DNA of 64,000 nt from assembly GCF_002836415.1 (NCBI RefSeq), contig NZ_PJBP01000185.1, positions 1 through 64,000 of the forward strand, in the 5' to 3' direction. The notes below the pieces were generated by a model that was given only the letters and a program-made list of their open reading frames with translations, was not told where the DNA came from and searched no databases. The stretch is from Psychromonas sp. MB-3u-54 (lineage in GTDB: Bacteria; Pseudomonadota; Gammaproteobacteria; Enterobacterales; Psychromonadaceae). A program made the translations under genes and the position numbers. The first letter of the stretch is position 1. Each line of letters opens with the position of its first letter. Positions 54,970-63,390 of the stretch are shown piece after piece.

Positions 54970-56430
54970 TTAATAAGGACGTTGGTAAGCTGTTTTCACT
55001 ATGGTGTAGAATTCTTTTGCGTATTGGCCTTGTTCGCGAGGACCAAAGCTTGATTCTTTACGGCCACCAAATGGGACGTGATAATCAGTGCCCGCCGTTC
55101 CCAAGTTGACCATTACGCAGCCGCTTTGAGCTTGCTGCTTGAACATTGCGCTACTACGCAGACTTTGCGTAATAATACCGCTGGTCAGGCCAAAGCGAGT
55201 GTCATTCGTCGTAGCAATGGCTTCTTCCAGATTTGCCACACGAATAACGCTAGTCAGCGGAGCAAACACTTCTTCTTGATTGACTTCCCAGCTGTTTTTT
55301 GTATTGACAAATAAGGTTGGCGACATGTAGTAACCCTCGTGTTCCAGGTTCAAACGTTCCCCGCCAAAGGCTAGCTCTGCACCGCTTTGACGCGCTTTAT
55401 CAATCCAAGAAAAGTTCGATTCCAGTTGTTTACTATCAACCACAGGTCCCATGAACACGCCTTCTTTTAGCGCGTGACCAACGCTAAGAGAACCCATGCG
55501 ATTGATCAGCGCGTCCACGAAAGCATCGTGAATGCCATCCATTACCACTAAACGCGATGAAGCCGTACACTTTTGACCAGAACTCGAGAATGAACCTGCT
55601 ATAGCCGCTTCAACTGCAGTTTCAATATCCGCATCGTCGGCGATAACCAATGCGTTTTTACTGCCCATCTCAAGCTGGCAACGCACGAAGTTTGGCGCAG
55701 TCGCGGTAGCCACTTTACGGCCTGTATCGACAGAGCCGGTAAAGCTCACGCCATTAATCTCTTTCGAGTTGATCAGCGTGTCACCCACCACGGAGCCGCT
55801 ACCTAAAAGCAGATTAAAGGTCCCGGCGGGAATGCCCTGGCGGTGAATAATTTCAGTTAGCGCAACCGCACTGGCCGGTGTCAGGTTGGCCGGTTTCCAG
55901 ATAACGCTGTTACCAAAGGCAAGCGCGGGTGCAATTTTCCAAGCAGCCGTGGCAGTCGGGAAGTTCCAGGGTGAAATAATCGCGATGACCCCTACCGCTT
56001 CACGAGTCACTTCCACTGAAACGCCGGGTCGCACTGAAGCTGCAGTATCGCCAATTTGACGAAGCACTTCTGCTGCAAAATATTGGAAGAATTGACCGGC
56101 ACGATAAATCTCGCCCCGGCCTTCTGCAAAGGGTTTACCTTCTTCACGCGAAAGCAGCCGGCCTAATTCATCACAGCGCGCAATCAGTTCATCACCTATC
56201 GCTTGTAATACTGTTTGCTTACGCTCAAGGGGTGTTTTTTCCCATTCTGGTTGTGCGTATTTAGCCGCTGAAATAGCTTGCTGAACTTGCGTCTCACTTG
56301 CCTGAGCGAAATCCCCCAGACTTTCTGAAATGTCTGATGGGTTGATATTAGCGACGGTGCTAATGCCCGATTGCCATTGACCCGCAATATAAAGTGATTT
56401 TTCTGTTGGAACATTCTGTGCTTGAGTCAT
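54970..56430 (-). CDS. NAD(P)-dependent aldehyde dehydrogenase, 2-oxoglutarate semialdehyde type
   Basis: 486 residues with all ALDH catalytic residues: Asn156 in PWNFPTA, Glu254 in LEMGSKN, Cys288 in GQKCTASSR, plus GSG loops and NPSDISE at the start. The C-terminal GGRKESSFGPREQGQYAKEFYTIVKTAY resembles enzymes oxidising 2-oxoglutarate semialdehyde (2,5-dioxopentanoate), as found in hydroxyproline and sugar-acid degradation, more than betaine aldehyde dehydrogenases. If right, the operon ends in 2-oxoglutarate. Substrate assignment is inference. Located 55 bp upstream of the dipeptidase-like gene and 87 bp downstream of ridA. Confidence 0.85.
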   Translation of the reverse strand: MTQAQNVPTEKSLYIAGQWQSGISTVANINPSDISESLGDFAQASETQVQQAISAAKYAQPEWEKTPLERKQTVLQAIGDELIARCDELGRLLSREEGKPFAEGRGEIYRAGQFFQYFAAEVLRQIGDTAASVRPGVSVEVTREAVGVIAIISPWNFPTATAAWKIAPALAFGNSVIWKPANLTPASAVALTEIIHRQGIPAGTFNLLLGSGSVVGDTLINSKEINGVSFTGSVDTGRKVATATAPNFVRCQLEMGSKNALVIADDADIETAVEAAIAGSFSSSGQKCTASSRLVVMDGIHDAFVDALINRMGSLSVGHALKEGVFMGPVVDSKQLESNFSWIDKARQSGAELAFGGERLNLEHEGYYMSPTLFVNTKNSWEVNQEEVFAPLTSVIRVANLEEAIATTNDTRFGLTSGIITQSLRSSAMFKQQAQSGCVMVNLGTAGTDYHVPFGGRKESSFGPREQGQYAKEFYTIVKTAYQRPY

Positions 56431-56517
56431 TATTTTGTCCTTGTAGTGGGCTAGCTGCCTTTAAGTCTTCCAGCCCGTTAAGTAAATAAGAGAACGATTG
56501 GAACTGTTTTAATTTTA

Positions 56518-56925
56518 TTAATTTATTAGCTCTTCAGGCGAGACCGCAGCGTAAACCACAAATTCCACCAGCATTTCTTCGCGAGCTAGCCCTGCAACCA
56601 CTACAGCTGCACGGTTTGGGTAAGGGACCTTGAAATATTCCGCATAAACGCTGTTCACGGTTTTCAGGTATTCACGGTCAGTCACGTAAATCATTACTTG
56701 AAGCACTGAGTCCAACGATTCACCGGCACATTCCAAGGTATGAACAAGGTTGCTGAAGATTTTTCGAGTTTGAGCTTCTATTCCACCCGCGACTACCGCA
56801 CCCGTATCATCGATGGGAATTTGCGCAGTATAGAGAGTACCGTTATTGACAATCGCCCATTCAAGTGGTGCTTTTGAGGCGAAAAGAGACGTTTTAACCG
56901 GGTATTTTTTATTGTTAGTATGCAT
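56518..56925 (-). CDS. RidA/YjgF family enamine/imine deaminase
   Basis: 135 residues, standard size for the trimeric RidA family, which hydrolyses reactive enamine or imine intermediates from amino-acid catabolism. TLYTAQIPIDDTGAVVAGGIEAQTRKIFSNL is the N-terminal signature and PYPNRAAVVVAGLAREEMLVEF contains the conserved Arg that binds the substrate carboxylate. Its presence supports catabolism of an amino acid or cyclic imino acid by this operon. It is first in the operon; the LysR gene is divergent 170 bp away, so their promoters share the gap. Confidence 0.9.
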   Translation of the reverse strand: MHTNNKKYPVKTSLFASKAPLEWAIVNNGTLYTAQIPIDDTGAVVAGGIEAQTRKIFSNLVHTLECAGESLDSVLQVMIYVTDREYLKTVNSVYAEYFKVPYPNRAAVVVAGLAREEMLVEFVVYAAVSPEELIN

Positions 56926-57093
56926 GTTTTAATCCAACTATTTAACAGCTACTTAACAGCTGTGCAACAAGATGGCTGTAGATTACTCTTTGACTAGTGA
57001 TAAATGAAACGGTAAAATTCTTTCATTTGATAAGTAAAAGTTATCAGGCTATTGAGATCAGGGTAAATAATGGGCTCACAAGGAATCGCATCC

Positions 57094-57984
57094 ATGAATA
57101 TTAAACTCCAACAATTAAATCATTTTGTGATGGTGGTCGAAGAAGGCGGCTTTCGAGCCGCTTCAAATCGAGCAAACCGCTCTCAAGCAGCACTTTCTAC
57201 GTCAATAAAAGAGCTTGAAAAAATACTCGGCCAACCCCTTTTCGAATCAGGAAACAAATTGACACTCACCCCCTTTGGCAAAATATGCTTACCAAAAATA
57301 ATGCAGTTTCTGAATGCTTATAGTGCATTAGATAATGACTTGCGCGCGGCAGCTGCCGGACAACAGGGAAGGGTCAGGATAGCCAGTGTCCCTTCCGTAG
57401 CAGCCAAACTTATTCCCAGTGTACTAGCCGCATTTTGTGAAAAGTATCCCAAGGTGGAAGTGAGCTTAGTTGACGATAATGCAGCGGGGGTCGAAGCGCG
57501 ACTGCTGGCAGGTGAAGTGGATTTAGCGCTCGGAAATAGCTCTAACATCGAAGACGATACGCTAGACTTTACGCCACTGCTCACGGATCCTATTGGGGTA
57601 GTGTGTTTACGGGATAACCCGATCGCTGCGCATTCAGAAGGGATCAAATGGCAAGCATTGTTAAAACAACCCTTTATTAGAAACGGCACCTGCACGTTAT
57701 TAGATCCAACACCAGCACGTGTCCTTAGCCAAAAAGCGCTTTACTCGATAGAGAATATCACTTCGCTCTTTTCGGTATTAGAATTGGGCATCGGCATCAC
57801 CACGCTACCCAAACTCGCTTTCCCGACTAATGAGACCCGGTTGATTTGGATCCCTTTGACCGATCCGCCACTCAAACGCCAAATTGGGATTTTCAAATTG
57901 GCAGATCGGACCATCTCTCCACAAGCACAAAGCTTTCTCGATTTGTGTATTCAATACCTCAACTACACTGACGAATCCGATTAA
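57094..57984 (+). CDS. LysR-type transcriptional regulator
   Basis: 296 residues from ATG 57094, preceded by AAGGAA; an upstream ATG at 57070 would add eight residues. Winged helix-turn-helix at residues 4-62 (LQQLNHFVMVVEEGGFRAAS, then QAALSTSIKELEKILGQPLFE), then a periplasmic-binding-like effector domain (GRVRIASVPSVAAKLIPSVL, VDLALGNSS). It is divergent from ridA, which is the standard arrangement for a LysR regulator controlling the adjacent catabolic operon. The inducer would be the imported compound or an intermediate. Binding sites (T-N11-A) in the 57-bp to 170-bp gap were not resolved. Confidence 0.9.
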   Translation: MNIKLQQLNHFVMVVEEGGFRAASNRANRSQAALSTSIKELEKILGQPLFESGNKLTLTPFGKICLPKIMQFLNAYSALDNDLRAAAAGQQGRVRIASVPSVAAKLIPSVLAAFCEKYPKVEVSLVDDNAAGVEARLLAGEVDLALGNSSNIEDDTLDFTPLLTDPIGVVCLRDNPIAAHSEGIKWQALLKQPFIRNGTCTLLDPTPARVLSQKALYSIENITSLFSVLELGIGITTLPKLAFPTNETRLIWIPLTDPPLKRQIGIFKLADRTISPQAQSFLDLCIQYLNYTDESD

Positions 57985-58100
57985 TGTTTATTTTTCAGAG
58001 AAGCGAGCCTAGTGCGAAAGGTGGGCGATCCATTGTTTTTTATTTAGGCAGTTGAATTGATAATAAGTAAATGGTCTAAATTTGCACGGGGAAAATATAA

Positions 58101-58298
58101 TGGGTAGTCATCATCCTTGCAAGTGTACTTGGTACTACACCAAACAGACGCGCATCATCCCGACGCACTCACTATCAAAATGTGAAGACAGTTCTTGGTA
58201 ATTACTACTGGGATGGCGTTGAGTCATACAACCCGGCTAAAGACCCATTTTTTAAACGTTTGATTACTATTCTGAACAATGGTCGTTCTAACTCTTAA
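58101..58298 (+). pseudogene. Unrecognised coding fragment
   Basis: An open frame of 65 codons without a start codon reads like a protein C-terminus: VVIILASVLGTTPNRRASSR, then YQNVKTVLGNYYWDGVESYN and FFKRLITILNNG to a TAA at 58296-58298. A stop lies just before it. It may be the tail of a truncated gene. Family unknown. The neighbouring 57985-58100 and 58299-58514 show nothing else. Confidence 0.35.
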
Positions 58299-58514
58299 TT
58301 GGATAAGCAGGTCTGTAGTGGCGATTAATGTCGGTCACCAACGTGTGGCTTTAAAGTAGGTTTGAGGCAGGTAGTTTATTTACTCAAATATTGCGCTGTA
58401 ATCTAATTGGACTAGCTCTGCTTAGGGAAAAGTGATTGGGCGATTAATCCCCAAAAGTAACCTCATTTCAAAATACCGTGATGTGAAAGTTAACTCAACG
58501 ATCCTATGCAATGT

Positions 58515-58679
58515 TTGTCCGCTCCTGCTGCTACATTTAAAATATCAGGTTTTTATAAGATAGTTCGCCATCCTATTCAGACCGGGATACTTATTGGAGT
58601 GTGGGCCGTACCAGTATCAACCGCCAGTCACTTAGATTACATGCCGCGGGTTAAAAGCGTGATCCCATTTATTGTCTAG
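58515..58679 (+). pseudogene. NnrU/isoprenylcysteine methyltransferase-like fragment
   Basis: The frame reads FKISGFYKIVRHPIQTGILI then GVWAVPVSTASHLDY before a TAG. The G-x-Y-x-x-V-R-H-P-[IM]-x-x-G-x-L-I-x-x-W-A-x-P-x-x-[ST]-x-x-H-L core is the SAM-binding signature of the NnrU/ICMT family of small membrane proteins. The preceding helices and the end are missing, so this is a truncated copy. Confidence 0.55.
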
Positions 58680-58859
58680 CGGTAAAAAAAGCGCACAGTG
58701 AAACAGTGATATAAGCATCGATTCACTTTATTGATATTAATATTACCCCGCAGGTGCTTGACAGTATTCGATCTGCAAAGCAAAAAATTAATACCTGTAC
58801 TTGGAATATTTCTTGGGTATGATTAAAATTTAACTTAGTAATAAGGACTTTTTCCCGCT

Positions 58860-60251
58860 TTGCCAAAAACTTCCTCTGAAAATTTTGCTGTCGCCAAATT
58901 TGCATTAATAATTGTTTGTCTGGGTTCCATTATTGGACCTCTGGGAATGGCCTCTGTAAACATCGCTATTCCAGATTTAGCCGCTGATTTACAAGCCAAT
59001 GCCAAGATGGTTTCGTGGCTACCCACACTGTTTATATTAAGCAGTGTGATATTTATGCTGCCTGCTAGCAAGTTGGCAGACAACTACGGAAGAAAGCGGA
59101 TCTATGCCTATGGTCTGGCCTTAAATGCCTTTTCCTCTGTTATGTGTGGATTTGGCAACAGTATCGAATGGGTGCTGTTTTGGCGATTTGTACAAGGTGC
59201 TGCGGCGGCGATGATTTTTGGTCCGGGTGTGGCAATTATTACCTCGGTTACGCCTTCCCATAAACGAGGAGCGGCTCTTGGCATAGCTTCTGCATGTGTT
59301 TATGTTGGATTAACCATTGCACCAGCAGTAGGTGGTTGGCTAACTGAATTATGGGGCTGGCGTTCGGTATTTTTATTTCAGGTACCGATCGTAATCGCAC
59401 TTTTATTGTTGATTAAAATGCGCTTGTCAGGTGAATGGAAGAATGATGAAAAAACCAAATATGACTGGTGGGGTACATTTATTTTTGCTGTGTTTGCGTC
59501 CTCGTTAGTATATGGGTTAAGCATCGTACCGAACAGTTTAGGGCTGGTGATGCTTGGACTCTCGGCTATCAGTTTGGCACTTTTTATTTTACATCAGAGT
59601 CGCAGTCGCCGGCCGCTTATCCGTGTACAAATGTTCCGCGAAAATCGGGTTTTTTCCATGTCATTAACCACATCATTGTTGATGTATGCCAGTAATTTTC
59701 CGCTGATATTTTTAATGAGTTTATATTTGCAATATGTCAAAGGCCTCAGTCCTTCACATGCTGGGCAGGTTATATTGGTTCAGGCATTGTCGATGGCGAT
59801 AATGGCACCATTGTCTGGCAGGCTGGCCGATAGATTTCAGCCTCGGGTGGTGGCGACCCTTGGTTGTGTGATTGTTGCTTGCGGGCTGTTGGTGTTGAGC
59901 AGCATGAATACCCAAACCAGTGTGGCTTATATTACCAGTTCGTTTCTATTGATTGGGATCGGCTTTGGTTTGTTTTCTACTCCCAATAATAACGCCATCA
60001 TGGGCTCAGCTAAGAGTCATGAGGTGGGTGCAGCTTCAGCATCGATGAATCTTGCGCGAACCATAGGCAATCTTTTCGGAATGAGCCTGGTGAATCTTAT
60101 GGTACATTTCTATCTGGGTAATGCTCAGTTTACACCCGAGCAGAACCCTGCACTTATAAAAACAGTTGAGATGGCATTAAATATGTCTCTGGCATTTGTT
60201 GTCGTCGCCTGCGTAATATCGGTTTTACGTGGCAAATCGAGATCTGAATAA
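58860..60251 (+). CDS. MFS drug/solute:proton antiporter (DHA2/EmrB-like)
   Basis: 463 residues, about 14 membrane segments. Helix 1 and loop: SVNIAIPDLAADLQANAKMVSWL, the DHA2-family hallmark; between helices 2 and 3, the MFS motif A reads GRKRIYAYG preceded by KLADNY; motif C region VYVGLTIAPAVGGWLTELWGWR marks an antiporter. TTG start, with AAGGAC about 12 bp upstream. Substrate unknown. It is a single gene between two gene fragments and the IS605 element, with moderate GC like the catabolic region. Confidence 0.86.
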   Translation: MPKTSSENFAVAKFALIIVCLGSIIGPLGMASVNIAIPDLAADLQANAKMVSWLPTLFILSSVIFMLPASKLADNYGRKRIYAYGLALNAFSSVMCGFGNSIEWVLFWRFVQGAAAAMIFGPGVAIITSVTPSHKRGAALGIASACVYVGLTIAPAVGGWLTELWGWRSVFLFQVPIVIALLLLIKMRLSGEWKNDEKTKYDWWGTFIFAVFASSLVYGLSIVPNSLGLVMLGLSAISLALFILHQSRSRRPLIRVQMFRENRVFSMSLTTSLLMYASNFPLIFLMSLYLQYVKGLSPSHAGQVILVQALSMAIMAPLSGRLADRFQPRVVATLGCVIVACGLLVLSSMNTQTSVAYITSSFLLIGIGFGLFSTPNNNAIMGSAKSHEVGAASASMNLARTIGNLFGMSLVNLMVHFYLGNAQFTPEQNPALIKTVEMALNMSLAFVVVACVISVLRGKSRSE

Positions 60252-60289
60252 GACTTCACTATTTTTGATCTACTGATGGCTTACTGTGC

Positions 60290-60450
60290 TTGACATCCTC
60301 CCCGCCTTAAAAGGCGGGGATTCCTACTGCTAGCGTTTGATGTCCCAAACGGAGAATATTCTTTGCTGCATTAATATCTCTATCATGCACTGTGCCACAC
60401 TCGGCACAAGACCATTCTCTTATTCCAAGACCTGTTCTACCTTTCGGACT
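60290..60450 (-). ncRNA. Predicted omega-RNA (TnpB guide RNA scaffold)
   Basis: TnpB proteins use an RNA that covers the 3' end of the tnpB gene and the right end of the element and extends into the flanking DNA, which acts as guide. By position, the scaffold would lie on the minus strand in the last ~150 bases of tnpB through the hairpin at 60299-60320, and the native guide would be the complement of about 60270-60289. The 5' limit is a guess. No experimental signal can be read from sequence. Confidence 0.35.
60299..60320 (-). repeat. IS605 right-end hairpin, overlapping the tnpB stop
   Basis: TCCCCGCCTT and AAGGCGGGGA form a 10-bp stem (7 strong GC-rich pairs with an inner TTAAAA loop in practice). 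It contains the TAA of tnpB. In this family the hairpin is the recognition site of the TnpA transposase and also the 3' structure of the guide RNA. Confidence 0.85.
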
Positions 60451-61407
60451 GTTAGCGGTTATTTCACCGCAACACGAACACATCTGAGTAGTGTACTTTT
60501 CGTTAACTTCAACAAACTCAACTAGCATCCCTTTGGATTTATAATCTAGTTGGGTTTTTAGCATGTGCCACCCCGCATCTAAAACAGATTTAGCCATTTT
60601 AGTTTTTGCTAAAGCAGAACTGCTTACGTTTCCGATAACAATTAAACCGTTATTTCTCACCAGCTCTGTAGAGAACTTGTGCATTGCATCATTACGCTGA
60701 TTTTTAATCTTGGCATGAATACTTTTTACCTGTTTTTTCTTATTCGCTCTTTGCGCTTTACCTAACTTGCTTTCTGAATTTCTATAAAATGCCTTTCTTG
60801 CCAATTGAGTACCATCGGAGCAAGTAGCCGTTGTCTTTAGTCCTAAATCAATACCTATTTCGCCTATACCTATTGATTTAACCTGAGGTACTTCAACCAC
60901 AATATTGAAGTACCAGCGACCACGGCTATCTTCACTAAAACTACCCGATTTAAAGTTATATTTACTTAACCCGTAGCTATCCCACACATTAATAAAGAAA
61001 CCCCCAAATTTAACCTGTCCGTTAATCCACTTGATCCCTGTTGATTTAAAAGGCACAAAACCAAGTGAACGTCTTGCGCCACCAGAAGCGCGCCATTTTA
61101 ATTTATCTTTCTTAAACTGTTTTCTTGCTTTTGCATGAACAGCAATAATTTCTTGAACGGTTACGGCGGGGATAATGAAACCGCGCGCTTTTTTAATACC
61201 TTTTAACCATTTTTGAAGATCAAACGCCGATATATTATTTCTAATATAGCCAACTTCAGGTATAGGAATATAACACCATTCGCTAGTTTCAGCGTTTGCT
61301 GCGTTCCATACTTGATTTGTTTCAAACGCCATTCGGTTAAGGATCGCTTTGTGTTTATCCTTAACTCTGACTTTTAACGTTTTAATTACATTGGCCTGTT
61401 CTCTCAT
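60307..61407 (-). CDS. tnpB: TnpB, RNA-guided endonuclease of IS605 family
   Basis: 366 residues from ATG 61407; 12 codons upstream are also open but overlap the tnpA side. The RuvC-I Asp187 is in GIDLGLKTTATCSDG and the RuvC-III Asp is in HDRDINAAKN (342-344). A four-Cys zinc ribbon is at 310-337 (C-S-C-C-G and C-A-E-C-G). At RuvC-II, where most TnpB have I-E-D-L, this protein reads VIGNV (257-261), so the canonical Glu is Gly259; a Glu at 303 in VNEKYTT is where most have Pro. This matches the TnpB subgroup reported to have a rearranged active site. The nuclease cuts DNA next to the TTAC-like target motif and helps the element persist. Confidence 0.88.
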   Translation of the reverse strand: MREQANVIKTLKVRVKDKHKAILNRMAFETNQVWNAANAETSEWCYIPIPEVGYIRNNISAFDLQKWLKGIKKARGFIIPAVTVQEIIAVHAKARKQFKKDKLKWRASGGARRSLGFVPFKSTGIKWINGQVKFGGFFINVWDSYGLSKYNFKSGSFSEDSRGRWYFNIVVEVPQVKSIGIGEIGIDLGLKTTATCSDGTQLARKAFYRNSESKLGKAQRANKKKQVKSIHAKIKNQRNDAMHKFSTELVRNNGLIVIGNVSSSALAKTKMAKSVLDAGWHMLKTQLDYKSKGMLVEFVEVNEKYTTQMCSCCGEITANSPKGRTGLGIREWSCAECGTVHDRDINAAKNILRLGHQTLAVGIPAF

Positions 61408-61453
61408 AAGTGCTACTTTAGAACAGGAAAAGAATATAATCAAGGGTTGGTCT

Positions 61454-61879
61454 ATGGCGAATAAAGAACTGGATTTAAGAAAAGGTAGGCACTGTGTTTT
61501 TATGCTTCATTGCCACTTGATATTTATTACTAAATATAGAGGAAAAATACTTACTAATGATGCACTTGAATATATTGAAAGTATTATGAAAGGTATTGCA
61601 ACTGGATTTGAAGTAGAAGTCGCAGAGTTCAACGGAGAAAGTGATCATATTCACTTATTGATCAATTACCCACCAAAAGTATGCCTGTCGAAATTGATCA
61701 ACTCTCTAAAAGGAGTTTCTAGCCGGAAAGTTAGGCAAAAGTTCCCTGACATTAGGTATCATTGGTCTAATAAAAAATCAGGTGCTTTATGGAGTCCATC
61801 TTACTTTGCTGGCTCAGTCGGCGGCGCACCTTTGGAAATTTTAAAGCAATATATTGAACAGCAAGATAGACCGCATTAA
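61454..61879 (+). CDS. tnpA: TnpA, IS200/IS605-family Y1 transposase
   Basis: 141 residues. HUH single-strand transposase: the metal-binding HIH (His65, His67) in DHIHLLI and the nucleophile Tyr133 in LKQYIEQQ. SLKGVSSRKVRQ and LWSPSYFAGSVGG are also family blocks. Full length for the family (about 130-155 residues). It is divergent from tnpB; their start codons are 46 bp apart, so both promoters lie in the short gap. It acts on single-stranded DNA, for example at replication forks, by excision and insertion. Confidence 0.92.
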   Translation: MANKELDLRKGRHCVFMLHCHLIFITKYRGKILTNDALEYIESIMKGIATGFEVEVAEFNGESDHIHLLINYPPKVCLSKLINSLKGVSSRKVRQKFPDIRYHWSNKKSGALWSPSYFAGSVGGAPLEILKQYIEQQDRPH

Positions 61880-61897
61880 AAGAAATTACGCTTATAT

Positions 61898-61917
61898 CCC
61901 CTACCTGAAGGAAGGGG
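61898..61917 (+). repeat. IS605 left-end hairpin
   Basis: CCCCTACC and GGAAGGGG pair over 8 positions with one mismatch around the loop TGAA, 20 bp after the tnpA stop codon. Subterminal position and imperfect stem are typical for the recognition hairpin of Y1 transposases. Confidence 0.65.
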
Positions 61918-62126
61918 CTTTACGCGCTACTCGGTAAAAATGTGCGCTGTTGCGACAAAATATTTGTCGTATTATCTCACTTGGTTTAGAGAAAGTAACT
62001 CAAACCTTGATTATCAGCAAATTTCACAATCCACATATGGGTGACAACACATAAATGGAACAGAGCCATTAAAATAGATTAAGTGAAAAATCTAACTGTT
62101 AGATCAAGAAGTAATACGACGAATGG

Positions 62127-62516
62127 TTAGAGCACTCTTCCCCAAGACCACCACAATGTTAGCAAGAATAGTATGGCGGACACCAAACTCGCAATAACAT
62201 GCCATTTCAAAGATAATGTAGCCTCTCCAAACTTTCCTTTAGGGTATTGATATAGGCTAGCAGGTAATGTAAAGCGCCATAAATAACCTGCAAAGCTAAA
62301 TACAGCAAGTAAAAGTACACTTATAAATGAAGGTGCACTACTTTGACCCGATTTAACTTCCAAAATAAAGCCAAAAAACTCCAATGACCTTAAAACAAAC
62401 CCAACCCAAAATATATATAAACAAACTGTGCCTATTAACCAATAAAGCATGTTTTTTGCCTGTGGAATGCGTATTGGGAAAATATTTTTATTTTCAGCGT
62501 GATTATCATTTTTCAT
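62127..62516 (-). CDS. Small integral membrane protein of unknown function
   Basis: 129 residues from ATG 62516. Four hydrophobic segments: about 24-42 (MLYWLIGTVCLYIFWVGFVL), 62-82, 86-95 and 105-122. No family is recognised. The start codon lies directly after the T-run of the hairpin at 62519-62542, with no ribosome binding site; the six codons before this ATG are encoded by that hairpin. Either translation begins at a later ATG (residue 23), or the gene lacks its own leader. Low-expression or remnant status is possible. Confidence 0.5.
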   Translation of the reverse strand: MKNDNHAENKNIFPIRIPQAKNMLYWLIGTVCLYIFWVGFVLRSLEFFGFILEVKSGQSSAPSFISVLLLAVFSFAGYLWRFTLPASLYQYPKGKFGEATLSLKWHVIASLVSAILFLLTLWWSWGRVL

Positions 62517-62518
62517 AT

Positions 62519-62542
62519 AAAAAAACCGGGCCAAAGCCCGGC
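62519..62542 (-). terminator. Rho-independent terminator (minus strand)
   Basis: On the minus strand, CCGGGC, loop TTTG, GCCCGG and then seven T make a classical terminator. It lies 10 bp after the stop codon of the fragment at 62552-62788 and ends three bases before the ATG of the small membrane protein. Confidence 0.85.
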
Positions 62543-62551
62543 ACCTTATTG

Positions 62552-62788
62552 TTATTTAATTTCTTTACTTTGTACCGGTATGGCAAGAGATATTGCCCTG
62601 ACACTTTTCACAATATTGTTTACCTGTGTGGTATTCTCGCTGACAACGAAGTCATAAACCTTAGGCGCTGAACCGGGTACTAAATCGGAACCACTCTGAC
62701 GATCACCGGTGACAGAATCAACACCATTAACGTCAAGCGCAAAATTATCATCTTTAGCACCGCCATCATCGCATACTGTAATGATCTA
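62552..62788 (-). pseudogene. C-terminal fragment of a secreted-protein-like gene
   Basis: A minus-strand frame without a start codon and closed by a TAA at 62552-62554 reads VCDDGGAKDDNFALDVNGVD, then GSDLVPGSAPKVYDFVVSEN and IVKSVRAISLAIPV. An in-frame TAG lies just upstream, and no ATG was found. The DDGGAKDDNF block is familiar from the C-terminal domains of secreted or surface proteins. The strong terminator right behind it indicates that a complete gene once ended here. Confidence 0.45.
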
Positions 62789-62789
62789 A

Positions 62790-63353
62790 TACCACCGGAC
62801 ACGACTAAGGGCTTCAGTTAATATGCCTCATATAAGTAGAAACAACATGTCTGACCCTCTGTAAAGTTAGTTACTGGATAAGGATGTTTATAAGCAAACG
62901 GAAAATGATCTGTTTAACAATACTACGGATAAAAAATCCGACACCAACCCCCTATTTGCAAAGGCTCCCGCCCATTGAGGCGTAAACGTAGCGTAAAACG
63001 ACTTAATAACATCGAAATATTAGACTAAAAGAGAGTAGTTACGGAGGCTAATATTGATTGAAACACTGTCATCTTTAACAAAATATAAATCGCTTTATAG
63101 TGGATACAGTAATTTTTATACGTTTGATATATGTCGACGACTACTTCGTAGATAGCTTTTAAAATAACGCTACAGATTGGTTCGTCGCCAGTCACTTATT
63201 TTCAAGCTCTACATCAACCTGGATAGTACCATTCTACCATTCAGCTCGATTTTATTGATCAGGCACTTCGATTTCACTCTCTTTTGTGAGAATTTTAGCG
63301 TGAGCTATTAACGCTCACTGACGGGAAAAATCGAGCATGTGGATTTTCACCCG
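62790..63353. other. Non-coding gap
   Basis: No gene was recognised on either strand. It holds a 6-bp hairpin GTGAGC/GCTCAC near 63299-63317. Confidence 0.5.
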
Positions 63354-63390
63354 CTGAGGCGCTTAGGGGCACAAAGCGCCTTAGTTTTTT
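63354..63390 (+). terminator. Rho-independent terminator (plus strand), no gene upstream
   Basis: CTGAGGCGCTT and AAGCGCCTTAG pair over 11 positions with one mismatch, 9-base loop, then TTTTTT. It faces right although no plus-strand gene could be found in the 500 bp before it, so it may end a small untranslated RNA or mark a deleted gene. Confidence 0.75.

Larger units (their letters stand above)
60290..61933 (-). mobile_element. IS605-type insertion sequence (tnpA + tnpB)
   Basis: The element carries divergent tnpA (61454-61879, plus) and tnpB (60307-61407, minus) and a subterminal hairpin at each end (60299-60320 and 61898-61917), with no terminal inverted repeats and no target duplication, as expected for this family. 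Applying the IS608 rule (insertion 3' to TTAC, right end closing in TCAA) to the minus strand gives TTAC at 61937-61934 and TCAA at 60293-60290, so the boundaries are 60290 and 61933. They are inferred, not proven. Both frames are complete, so the copy may be active. Confidence 0.75.

Noticed and set aside
62384-62671. Plus-strand 95-codon frame
   Set aside because: Crosses the terminator and overlaps minus-strand frames that look more like protein. It has no binding site.
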